Shown: piece after piece, positions 24,000 to 32,317 of the stretch | Layout: the number at the start of each line of letters is the position of its first letter | Position numbering within the stretch: position 1 is the stretch's first letter | Origin: JACKBC01 sp041391125 | Lineage (GTDB): Bacteria; Chloroflexota; Anaerolineae; Caldilineales; Caldilineaceae | Length of the DNA: 64,000 bases | NCBI GenBank assembly: GCA_041391125.1 | Contig: JAWKON010000012.1 | Span: forward strand, 62,001 to 126,000 | Direction: 5' to 3' | Notes under the pieces: model-generated | Seen by the model: only the letters and a program-made list of their open reading frames with translations | The model's database searches: none | Told to the model about the DNA's origin: nothing | Translations under genes and position numbers: made by a program

Positions 24000-26417
24000 A
24001 TGGATCACGAATTACGCATTTTAAACATTACGGCAAAAGACCGGCATATTGCGTTTCTAATCTTTGGCTTTCTGCTCGCCTGCTACCTTTTTACCTTTAC
24101 CGGCGTATTGGAGAGCAGCGACGGCATGGCCATGTTTGCCACGGCGGAAAGCATGGTGCGCCGCGGCGAGATCGACAGCAACCAGCTTTTGTGGATGGGG
24201 TTGCAGCAGGGCAGCTTTGGCCCCGACGGCGAGCTATACAGCCGCAAGGGCTTGGGCATGCCGCTGTTGGTGCTGCCGCTGATCTGGCTGGCGCGGCAGT
24301 GGCCGGCCATTGGGCTGGTGCAGGCCGCCATGTTGCTCAACCCGCTGCTGCTGGCGTGGAGCGGTGGGCTGCTCTATCGCACGGGGCGGCGCTTTGGCTG
24401 GTCGCGGGCGGCCGCGCTGATGACAGCGCTAACCTTTGGGTTGGCGACGCTGGCCTGGCCTTACGCACAGACTTTTTTCAGCGACCCCATGTCGGCATGG
24501 GGGCTGGTGGGCGCCTTTTACTGTATGGTCGGCTTTCGGCAGACCGGGCATAAACGCTATCTGCTCATGGGCGGCCTGGCGTGGGGGCTGGCGTATCTAT
24601 CGCGCAGCATCAATTTGATCACGCTGCCCATCTATTTGATTGCGCTGCTCAACATTATTATGCGCTACGCCCGACCGGGGCGGGGGACGCCGTTGGCCGC
24701 GGTCTGGCCCGTGTTGACGCGCAATTGGCGCCCTTTTGCCGCCTTCATGATTCCCGTGGTGATGGCGGGGCTGGCTTCGCTCTGGTGGAACTGGCTGCGC
24801 TACGGCAGCCTGTGGGACAGCGGCTACGTGGAGAGCGAGAGCTTTAGCGCCGATTGGATCATGGGCCTTTATGGTCTGCTCGTTGGACCGGGACGGGGTT
24901 TGCTCTGGTATTCACCGGTGCTGCTGCTGGCCATTCCCGGTGCGTGGATGCTGTGGCGGACGCGGCCGTGGGCGGTGGGCATGTGTGTAGCGTTGGTAGG
25001 CGTTTACGTGCTGGTCTATGGCAAATGGTATATGTGGCACGGCGGCTATAGCTGGGGACCGCGCTTTATGGTGGTGACGTTGCCCTTTTTGACGCTGTTG
25101 ACCGGACCGGTTTTTCAGTGGCTATTGGGGGATGATGCCTCACGCCAAGACGCCAAGGCGCAAAGGGGGGGGCGGCGAGTGGCCGCAGTGGGCGTGGCGG
25201 TGTTGATTTTGCTTTCGGTAGGCGTGCAGTGGTTGGGCATGTTGGCGCCCTTTTCGCTGGTGCAGAACTGGCTGGCGGAGACGGTACAGCCGCTCTTTGC
25301 GCCCGAAACGTTTACGCAGTGGCGCTATTCGCCTTTGGTTCTGCAGTGGCAATATCTGGCCCAAAATAACGTGCCGTTTGCCTGGCGCCATCCCGAGTGG
25401 AACGGCGGCAGCCAGATCCACTGGGCGGGCGTGCTGGCGCCGGTGATTGGCATAATCGCCGGCGGCTGGTTTTTAGGGCGTAATTTAGCCAGCGCCAGCG
25501 ACCGACGGAGGAACGGGCCGACGCCACAAGCTGGCTCTTTGCGCTGTTGTTGACGCTGATTGTGCTGGCGGCTTTGGTGCAAAGGCGCACGGACGCAGCC
25601 AGCCTGACGCCGACGCCATATGACAACATGGTGCGCGTGGCCCAACGCATTGAACAGCTTGAGCAGCGCGGCGACGCTATTCTGCTGTTGGAGCCAGAAC
25701 AGACGCAGCGCTTCGCCATGGTGTATCACGGCCATTTGCCCACGTATGGGCTATTTGCGCAGCAGCAGTTGGATGAGTGGGCAAATGTGGCTGGCCCGCC
25801 TGCGCCAAATATCAGCGGCTATGGGTGGTGCCCGATGGAACGCAGCCCGACGCCTCGGGCTGGGAGCGGCCGCTGCGCAGCGACGATTTTCTGCTGTGGG
25901 AGAGCCGAGCCGCCGGGGACGATGGACAACGGCTAGCGCTCTATGCGCTGGCGGCGGCGCAAACAGCGGAGGAGCGCGGGCTGGAAGCGGTCTTTGGCGA
26001 TCTGAGCGACGTGGGCTCCACCATTACAGCGGAAAACGGGCGCATCCGGCTCAACGGCTACGCCTTTACCCAAGAAACCCAACCCAATGGCGAACTGCTG
26101 CTGACTTTGCGCTGGGAGAGTTTGCAGCCGGTGGAAAACAACTATCATGTTTTTGTGCATATTCTAAATGAGACCAACGACAAAGTGGATCAGCGCGATG
26201 GCCAGCCTGTACAGTGGATGCGCCCGACCAGCAGTTGGCAACCGGGCGAACGATCACCGACCATTACGGCCTGCTGCTATCGCCCGATTTGCCGCCCGGC
26301 AGCTATAAAATTAGCATCGGCCTCTATGACCCGGTCAGCGGCCAACGTCTGCCGGTCAACGGCGGCACTAGTGAATATGCCATCGAATTAGGGCCGGTGC
26401 AGGTGCGGCCTCGTTAG
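24000..26417 (+). CDS. Second GT-C membrane glycosyltransferase, multiply frameshifted
   Basis: The first 500 residues are a polytopic GT-C protein. The early loop GVLESSDGMAMFATAESMV carries the acidic residue, and the loop LYSRKGLGMPLLVLP is typical of bacterial dolichyl-P-Man-like transferases. Homology then continues through three frame changes (about 25515, 25790 and 26240) into a C-terminal beta-rich domain ending LPPGSYKISIGLYDPVSG and PVQVRPR. This end resembles the end of the preceding GT gene (GTYTLHVGLYNDAGR), so the two are likely paralogues. ATG 24000 is chosen; the 24 residues upstream come from the 23.9-kb repeat. A repeat word (GACGCCAAGGCGCAAAG) at 25140-25167 lies in frame. 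Confidence 0.75.
25140..25167. repeat. In-gene copy of the ACGCCAAGGCGCAAAG repeat word
   Basis: CACGCCAAGACGCCAAGG-type tandem words encode the hydrophilic stretch ASRQDAKAQRGGRR between membrane helices of the GT-C protein. The word type is familiar to me from intergenic repeats of other bacteria. Confidence 0.5.
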
Positions 26418-27341
26418 GTGAACCAATCATTTTTATCAATCGATAACCCAATGCGAAAATTACTGAAGACCCCAATTTCAATGAAACTGTCAATGCCGTG
26501 CTCTGTCGAAAATGGTCCCGTGAATCGTAGGGCGGGTGTGGCTTCCCGCTGGCGGGCTCCTCAAGCCGCAAAAAAAATATCAAATGCGCCAACTATTTTG
26601 CGTCCAATATGGCTTTCAGCGCTTGTGATCGTGTCGCTGTTCCTTGCCGCGTGCGGCGCCGAGGATGAACCCACCCCGCTGCCAGTAACGCCGCAGCCGG
26701 CGCCCACAGCGACGGCCACATCAACACCGTCGCCCACAGCGCCCCCAACCGTTACACCGCTGCCCACCGAAACGCCAGAGCCACAAGCGCCCGCTGCTGC
26801 TACTCCTGAAAATAGCGCGGAAGCGGCTGTGGCAGGCGTCAAGGATGCAGATGGCGCCTGTCTGATTGAATCCAATTTAGACCTGGCTGGCTACCCCAAT
26901 TTGCACGAGCAGATGGGCTGTGCGCTGGATGCCGCCTCCTTTGCTGATGTGGCCATCAACGAATTTGGCGAAGGGCCAGACTATGACCGCTTTATGCTCT
27001 GGTTTAGCAGCAATCAGGAAATTCTGGTGCTGCTGCCCAACCAGACATGGGAAGCCTTTCCCGACACGTGGACCGAGGATCAGCCGGAGCTGACCTGTAC
27101 GCCAGACGGAATCGAAGCATCATCACCGCCGCTGCCGCGCCGCGGTTTTGGCAAGCTCTGGTGTACGGTGGGTGAGTTGCAGCAGATTATGGGGACGATT
27201 CCGCGCGAGGAGCGGCTTTGTCAGCACGCCGTGGTGCAGCCATTTGAGCAGGGGCGTCTGCTGGCCTGTTTTGAAGACGCCACCATCCGCTACATCCGCA
27301 TTTTGAACGACGGCGCCTGGGATCAGGTGTTTGTACGATGA
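26418..27341 (+). CDS. Secreted lipoprotein with Thr/Pro-rich linker, unknown function
   Basis: A lipoprotein signal (WLSALVIVSLFLAAC) precedes a long Thr/Pro linker and a globular domain with five or more cysteines (GACLIES, MGCALDA, LTCTPD, KLWCTV, RLCQHAV). The domain ends in a hydrophobic/aromatic segment and resembles no family I know. The open frame starts at GTG 26418 right after the previous stop, but about 55 residues precede the signal peptide and partly derive from a GTAGGGCG-type repeat. The true start is probably closer to a TTG at 26598. The stop overlaps rsmD (ATGA). Confidence 0.65.
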   Translation: MNQSFLSIDNPMRKLLKTPISMKLSMPCSVENGPVNRRAGVASRWRAPQAAKKISNAPTILRPIWLSALVIVSLFLAACGAEDEPTPLPVTPQPAPTATATSTPSPTAPPTVTPLPTETPEPQAPAAATPENSAEAAVAGVKDADGACLIESNLDLAGYPNLHEQMGCALDAASFADVAINEFGEGPDYDRFMLWFSSNQEILVLLPNQTWEAFPDTWTEDQPELTCTPDGIEASSPPLPRRGFGKLWCTVGELQQIMGTIPREERLCQHAVVQPFEQGRLLACFEDATIRYIRILNDGAWDQVFVR

Positions 27342-27931
27342 GTTCACGCGTCATTACGGGCAAGGCCAAAGGCCGCCGCTTGCAAATGGTGCCGGGCGAT
27401 TCGACCCGGCCCATTACGGATCGCGCCAAAGAGGCCTTTTTCAGCATCATTGGCGACTGGATCGAGGAGACGCGCGTGCTGGATCTCTTTGGCGGCACGG
27501 GCGCCGTGGGCATCGAGGCGCTGAGCCGCGGCGCCGCTTTTGCCTATTTTGTGGACCTCAATCGCAACGCCATCAAAACCATCCAGGCCAATCTTAAATT
27601 GTGTCAACTGGCCGACCTGGCCAAAGTGGAGCGCGCCGATAGTTTCACTTTTTTGCAAAGCTATCAGGGCGAGCCCTTTGATATGATCTACGTGGCGCCG
27701 CCCCAATACAAGGAGATGTGGAGCAAAGCGTTGCTGCTCATCGACAGCCGCCCCGAACTGCTCAATCCCTATGGCGCCGTGGTGGTGCAGATTCACCCGC
27801 GCGAGGATGCGCCGCTGGAATTGGTTAATTTGGAAGAATATGACCGGCGCAAGTATGGTTCGGTGATGCTGATATTTTACGCTAATGCCGAGGATTTGGC
27901 GGAAGAGGAAGATGACAAGGTGACCGGGTGA
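27338..27931 (+). CDS. rsmD: 16S rRNA (guanine966-N2)-methyltransferase RsmD
   Basis: The Rossmann methyltransferase core has the SAM site RVLDLFGGTGAVGIEALSRG (about residues 47-66) and the N-terminal GKAKGRRLQM that binds rRNA. The catalytic motif, usually DPPY, reads VAPPQYK here; the loss of the leading Asp is unusual and could weaken activity. The last residues DDKVTG are encoded by the left arm of the hairpin at 27913, so the natural C-terminus was probably altered by the repeat. ATGA overlap with the lipoprotein gene. Confidence 0.85.
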   Translation: MSSRVITGKAKGRRLQMVPGDSTRPITDRAKEAFFSIIGDWIEETRVLDLFGGTGAVGIEALSRGAAFAYFVDLNRNAIKTIQANLKLCQLADLAKVERADSFTFLQSYQGEPFDMIYVAPPQYKEMWSKALLLIDSRPELLNPYGAVVVQIHPREDAPLELVNLEEYDRRKYGSVMLIFYANAEDLAEEEDDKVTG

Positions 27932-27981
27932 CAAGGTAACTGAGCCTGTCGAAGTCACCTTGTCACCCGGTCACCTTGTCA
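27913..27981. repeat. Perfect 25-base hairpin, GTGACAAGGTGACC family, copy 1
   Basis: Arms 27913-27937 and 27957-27981 are exact reverse complements. The 19-base loop contains CTGAGCCTGTCGAAG, one arm of the TTCGACAGGCTCAG repeat family. The left arm overlaps the rsmD stop codon, and the whole may act as a terminator between convergent genes. Confidence 0.92.
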
Positions 27982-28007
27982 CGCTAAAGAATAAATTCCA
28001 ATTTTCG

Positions 28008-29018
28008 CTACGAAACCCCAATCAACTCAATCTCTTCCGCCCGGTGGCAGCTTGCGAAATGGCCGGGTTCGATTTCGCGCAGGTCAGGCGGCTCTTTGTA
28101 GCAGCGGTCCACAGCGTAGCGGCAGCGCGGATGAAAGTAGCAGCCGCTGGGCGGATGGGCGGGGTCGGCCACTTCGCCTTCGAGGATAATGCGCTGCGAG
28201 CGCAGCCGCGGGTCCGGCTTGGGCACGGCGGAGAGCAGCGCCTCGGTGTAGGGATGGCGCGGTCGGCTGAAGAGCGCCGCGGTCTCCGCGACCTCCACAA
28301 TTTTGCCCACATACATGACGGCCACGCGGTCGCTCACATGCTTGACCACGCTCAAATCGTGGGCCACAAAGAGATAAGATAATCCCAGCTCTTCCTGCAA
28401 TTCCAGCAGCAAATTGACAATCTGCGCCTGCACCGACACATCCAGCGCCGACACCGGCTCATCGGCCACAATCAGCGCCGGGTTGAGGGCCAGCGCGCGC
28501 GCAATGCCGATGCGCTGGCGCTGGCCGCCGCTAAAGGCGTGCGGATAGCGATTCATAAACTCGGGCGGCAGCCCCACCAGCTGCAGCAGTTCAGCCACGC
28601 GCTCGCGGCGGCTCTGCGGCGTGCCTACTTTGTTGACCAGCAGCGGCTCGCTGATGATGTCAAAGAGCGTCATGCGCGGGTTGAGCGATGAGAAGGGGTC
28701 TTGAAAGATCATCTGCATCTGGCGGCGCAATGGGCGCAAGCCGCTCTTGGGCAGCTCGGCCTGGTTGACCACCGTGTTTTCATTGGGCCGGTAGCGAATT
28801 TGACCCGATGTGGGGTTGAGCGCACGCAAAATACAGCGCGACGTGGTAGTCTTGCCGCACCCGCTTTCGCCCACCAGCGACAGCGTTTCGCCTTTCTGGA
28901 TCGCAAAGCTTACATCGTCCACTGCCCGCACATGGCCGGCTAACCGGCGCAACAAACCCTTGCGAATGGGAAAGTACTTTTTGAAATTTTGGACTTCGAG
29001 AAGAGGCTGCTCATTCAT
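28008..29018 (-). CDS. oppF: Oligopeptide ABC transporter ATP-binding protein OppF
   Basis: 336 residues: Walker A SLVGESGCGKTTTSRC, Q-loop MIFQDPFSSLNPRM, signature AFSGGQRQRIGIARAL, Walker B LIVADEPVSALD, H-loop FVAHDLSVV, and the C-terminal oligopeptide-transporter tail with the four-cysteine motif CYFHPRC, DRC and SCH that in relatives binds an Fe-S cluster or metal. It powers import with OppD. It is last in the minus-strand opp cluster and separated from oppD by a small antitoxin-like gene. Confidence 0.93.
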   Translation of the reverse strand: MNEQPLLEVQNFKKYFPIRKGLLRRLAGHVRAVDDVSFAIQKGETLSLVGESGCGKTTTSRCILRALNPTSGQIRYRPNENTVVNQAELPKSGLRPLRRQMQMIFQDPFSSLNPRMTLFDIISEPLLVNKVGTPQSRRERVAELLQLVGLPPEFMNRYPHAFSGGQRQRIGIARALALNPALIVADEPVSALDVSVQAQIVNLLLELQEELGLSYLFVAHDLSVVKHVSDRVAVMYVGKIVEVAETAALFSRPRHPYTEALLSAVPKPDPRLRSQRIILEGEVADPAHPPSGCYFHPRCRYAVDRCYKEPPDLREIEPGHFASCHRAEEIELIGVS

Positions 29019-29410
29019 TTCATTTTAGGAATTCAGATGTGATAGCCGGATCAGACAGCACCAATGGTATACAATACGATAGATTCGATTGCGGCAAATT
29101 CGCTATCAACTGCGCCTAGCCTCTGCCGCAACCGGCTTTTATCGAGTACTCCAATTGATGACACAACGCCACAGAATCTCTGGCCACTCCGCCTTCACTC
29201 TTGTCGATTCGTACACAAGTTGGCAATATCGCTCGTCTAAGAGGTTGTTAAGATTGCAAAACTGTTTTTGATGCTTGGTTTATTCTGTTATTTTGAAAGA
29301 TAATCGGGAAACTGCCGGCTTGCTCTGATCCGCGAATCGGATCAGTTCGGCGAGCCAGTTCTCCACGACGCACATTCACGTTACATCTCACGGCAAGCGC
29401 TTGGCAATAA
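29019..29410. other. Intergenic region without a convincing gene
   Basis: This gap lies between oppF and the small antitoxin-like gene. Short frames exist on the minus strand directly after that gene (from 29418) but change frame within 30 codons, so a decayed toxin gene is possible, not shown. The 10-mer ATTCAGATGT lies at 29031-29040. Confidence 0.4.
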
Positions 29411-29614
29411 TCACCCATACCAGCCTTCGGCAAGCATTAGATCTTCTTCTTCAAATTCAGCATACATGGACTGTAGCTCGGCATCCGAATATTCCAATGG
29501 CATTAAATGCATCCGCGCACGCAGTTTAATGAACGCGATATACTCGGCTATCTGCCGCAAATCGGACTCACTCAGATTCTCAAGTTCTTGTGTAATATAT
29601 TCTTTGACTAGCAT
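29411..29614 (-). CDS. Small antitoxin-like protein (DUF2281-like)
   Basis: 67 residues from ATG 29614, preceded by GGAGGTG at ideal distance. The N-terminal half is a helix pair (YITQELENLSESDLRQIAEYIAFIK) like the short proteins that precede PIN or RelE toxins. The C-terminal half is acidic (FEEEDLMLAEGWYG). No toxin gene of normal length follows. It lies between oppD and oppF on the same strand. Confidence 0.55.
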   Translation of the reverse strand: MLVKEYITQELENLSESDLRQIAEYIAFIKLRARMHLMPLEYSDAELQSMYAEFEEEDLMLAEGWYG

Positions 29615-29713
29615 TAGATACACCTCCAAACCATTTGACGCTCGTTGAATATATTTTACCACAGGTAAAAGTTAGAGGCTGGTTGGGAAATCAAGGCTGG
29701 AGGAGTTGCTATA

Positions 29714-30730
29714 TTATTCTTCATACAGAAAACAGCTTACTTCCTGTTTTTCGCCCTGACGCACGAGTTCCGGCTCGCGGGCATCGCATCGGCCCGGCAT
29801 GAACTCGGGGCAGCGCGGATGAAAGGGACAACCCGCCGGCCGATTGTACGGGTGCGGAATCGAGCCGGCAATGGTGGCCAGCTTGGTGCGCGGCTGGGCC
29901 AAAATGGAGGGGATGGAGCGCAGCAACATGCGCGTATACGGGTGTTTGGGCGCGTGAAAAATCTCGTCCACCGGCCCTTGCTCCACCACGCGGCCCAAAT
30001 ACATGACCACCACGTCGTCGGCCATTTCGGCAATCACCCCCATATCGTGGGTGATCAGGATGATGGAGAGCCCCTTTTCTTCCTGCAAACGCTGCAGCAA
30101 CTCCAGCACCTGCGCCTGGGTGGTCACATCCAGCGCCGTGGTGGGCTCATCGGCGATCAGCACTTTGGGGTCGCTGGAGAGCGCCATGGCAATCATGACG
30201 CGCTGGCGCAGGCCGCCGCTGAGCTGGAACGAATACTCGTCAATGCGCCGATCCGGCCGCGGAATGCCCACCATGCGCAGCAGCTCAATGGCTTCCTGTC
30301 GCGCCTCCTGGTGGCTGAGCGGCTTGTGCAGGCGAATGGCCTCGATGATCTGGTTGCCCACCGTGTGAAAGGGGCTAAAGGAGGTCATGGGCTCTTGAAA
30401 GATCAGCGCAATTTCGGAGCCGCGGATCGAGCGGGCCTGGCGGCTGTCCGGCTTGAGTTTGGCCAGATCGAGTACATCGCTTTGGCCGCGGCCACTGGAA
30501 CGGTGCAGCAGAATTTCGCCACCCTCAATACGCCCACCTTTGTCGATAATCTGCAAAATGGAGCGGGCGGTGACGCTTTTGCCACAGCCGCTTTCGCCCA
30601 CAATGCCCAGCGTCTTGCCGGGGTAAATATCAAATGAAGCGCCATCCACCGCCTTGACGACGCCTTCATCTTGATGAAAATAGGTTTTGAGATTGCGGAC
30701 GGAGAGGATGGGTTGATTGGTTTGTTGCAT
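29714..30730 (-). CDS. oppD: Oligopeptide ABC transporter ATP-binding protein OppD
   Basis: 338 residues with Walker A GIVGESGCGKSVTARSILQ, Q-loop LIFQEPMTSFSPFHTVG, signature QLSGGLRQRVMIAMAL, Walker B LIADEPTTALDVT and H-loop LITHDMGVI. The C-terminal extension carries CPFHPRCPEF, GRCDA and SCF, the cysteine set typical of the family. It pairs with OppF to drive the OppB-OppC channel. The upstream gap to oppC is filled by nested repeats. Confidence 0.93.
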   Translation of the reverse strand: MQQTNQPILSVRNLKTYFHQDEGVVKAVDGASFDIYPGKTLGIVGESGCGKSVTARSILQIIDKGGRIEGGEILLHRSSGRGQSDVLDLAKLKPDSRQARSIRGSEIALIFQEPMTSFSPFHTVGNQIIEAIRLHKPLSHQEARQEAIELLRMVGIPRPDRRIDEYSFQLSGGLRQRVMIAMALSSDPKVLIADEPTTALDVTTQAQVLELLQRLQEEKGLSIILITHDMGVIAEMADDVVVMYLGRVVEQGPVDEIFHAPKHPYTRMLLRSIPSILAQPRTKLATIAGSIPHPYNRPAGCPFHPRCPEFMPGRCDAREPELVRQGEKQEVSCFLYEE

Positions 30731-30749
30731 AGGTGAATGTATCTGGTTG

Positions 30750-30959
30750 TTGCGTGTTGCGTATTGCGTGAACTGGTTGAGTTTCTGGTTGGGTTGCTTG
30801 TTTCTTGCATTGTAGGGCGATTTTCCAAATCGCCATTCGTGTCGGAAACGAACAATCTCGATTCGTCGAACAAATACGGCGGGTAGCGATACCCGCCCTA
30901 CAATTTTGCATCTCGCGGACCGTCAACGCCACCCACCGGTTCACGCAACACGCAATACG
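30750..30959. repeat. Nested composite repeat between oppD and oppC
   Basis: The outer arms 30750-30777 and 30936-30959 belong to the GTTGCGTATTGCGTGAACC family. Inside them a second inverted pair, TTGTAGGGCG (30810-30819) and CGCCCTACAA (30894-30903), encloses two small hairpins (GCGATTTTCCAAATCGC and GGCGGGTAGCGATACCCGCC). One family has evidently been placed inside another. Confidence 0.9.
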
Positions 30960-30961
30960 TT

Positions 30962-32125
30962 TTACCCGTACGGATCCGCCGCATCCCGTAACCCATCACC
31001 CAAAAAGTTAAACGCCAGCACCGCTACAATAACCGGAATGGCGGGCAGCAGCAGCCAGGGCGAAATGGCCACGGCCTGCACGTTTTGGGCATCCTTCAGC
31101 AGCACGCCCCAGCTAATGGCGGGCGGGCGCAGGCCCAGCCCCAAAAAGCTGAGCGACGTTTCGGCGATGATCATGGCGGGCAGGGCCAGGGTGGTGGCGG
31201 CAATAATGTGGCTCAAGAAGGAGGGCACCATGTGGCGGAAGATAATGCGCATTTGCCCAGCGCCGGCCAACTCAGCGGCCGTGACAAAATCTTCCGAGCG
31301 CAGCGACAGAAAACGGCCGCGCACCACGCGCGCCAGCGTGGTCCAGCCGATAACGCCCAGAATAAGCACAATAATAAAGTAAACGCGCTCAATGGGCCAC
31401 TCGGTGGGCACCGCCGCCGCCAGCGCCATCCACAGCGGAATGGTGGGGACCGAGCGCACGATCTCAATGATGCGCTGGATCACGTTATCCACCATGCCGC
31501 CATAGAGGCCGGATAATCCGCCCAGCATAATGCCCAGGAAGAGGCTCAGCGCTACGCCGGCCAGACCAATGGTCATGGAAAGGCGCGTGGCCACCATGAG
31601 GCGCGAAAAAAGATCGCGGCCCAAGCCGTCAGTCCCCAGCAAAAAGATGCTCTCTTCGGGCGGTGCATCTTCCACGCCAATCAAATGGCGATTGGTTTTG
31701 ATAAAGCCAAACAGCTCGTACTCATACCCTTCGGCAAAGAGAACCAGCGGCAGCTTTTTGTCGGGGTCCGGCTGATAAACTTTTTTAAATGTTTTGGGGT
31801 CGCGCTTGCCGGTGACGCCAAAGACGTGGGGCTTAAATGCATCGCCATCAAACCAGTGGATGGATTGGGGCGCCAGCAGCAGCAAATTGGCGTCATCGTG
31901 CTGCGGATCGGAATAGGCCAGGAAATCGGCCAAGAGCGCGACCGTATAAAACAGGATGATCACCACGGCGGAGACCATGGCCATCTTGTGCTTGCGAAAG
32001 CGCCACCACATGAGCTGCCACTGGGTGGCCACCGAAATGCGCTCGGCGGCGCTGCTCTCTGTTTCCACCGGCGGCGGTGATTGCCGCTGCTCGGCTCCCG
32101 TTAAAGTTCCAATTGCTTCTGCCAT
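30962..32125 (-). CDS. oppC: Oligopeptide ABC transporter permease OppC
   Basis: 387 residues: an N-terminal cytoplasmic tail, a first helix (MAMVSAVVIILFYTVALLA), and an unusually long external loop of about 100 residues. The MetI core follows, with GTDGLGRDLFSRL before it and the EAA loop TAAELAGAGQMRIIFRHMVP. The ending FNFLGDGLRDAADPYG is the classic DppC/OppC C-terminus. It forms the channel with OppB. Confidence 0.93.
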   Translation of the reverse strand: MAEAIGTLTGAEQRQSPPPVETESSAAERISVATQWQLMWWRFRKHKMAMVSAVVIILFYTVALLADFLAYSDPQHDDANLLLLAPQSIHWFDGDAFKPHVFGVTGKRDPKTFKKVYQPDPDKKLPLVLFAEGYEYELFGFIKTNRHLIGVEDAPPEESIFLLGTDGLGRDLFSRLMVATRLSMTIGLAGVALSLFLGIMLGGLSGLYGGMVDNVIQRIIEIVRSVPTIPLWMALAAAVPTEWPIERVYFIIVLILGVIGWTTLARVVRGRFLSLRSEDFVTAAELAGAGQMRIIFRHMVPSFLSHIIAATTLALPAMIIAETSLSFLGLGLRPPAISWGVLLKDAQNVQAVAISPWLLLPAIPVIVAVLAFNFLGDGLRDAADPYG

Positions 32126-32188
32126 GGGTATTATTGAGTATTGAGTATTGATTATTGGCTAACGATCAACCACCAGTTACTATCAACT

Positions 32189-32313
32189 CAATGTCGTTAA
32201 GTTAAGCAAATATCTTGCCAAAGTGACCAGTTTTCAGGACTCAGTTTTCAGTGTGTGTTGCGAGACTGACTACTGAAAACTGGGAACTGCTAACTGCGAA
32301 CTTAATGACATTG
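32189..32313. mobile_element. MITE-like element with terminal inverted repeats
   Basis: A 125-base element has 15-base terminal inverted repeats CAATGTCGTTAAGTT (32189-32203) and AACTTAATGACATTG (32299-32313), with 14 of 15 bases matching. An inner pair of CAGTTTTCAG/CTGAAAACTG repeats lies between. ACGATCAAC occurs on both sides (about 32162 and 32314), a possible but not clean target duplication. A related copy lies at 14624. No transposase is present, so it would be moved in trans. Confidence 0.7.
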
Positions 32314-32317
32314 ACGA

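Noticed and set aside
29248..29418. Short frame after the antitoxin-like gene at 29411 as its toxin
   Set aside because: Frame changes within about 30 codons and no toxin motif can be seen; mentioned only as a possible remnant.
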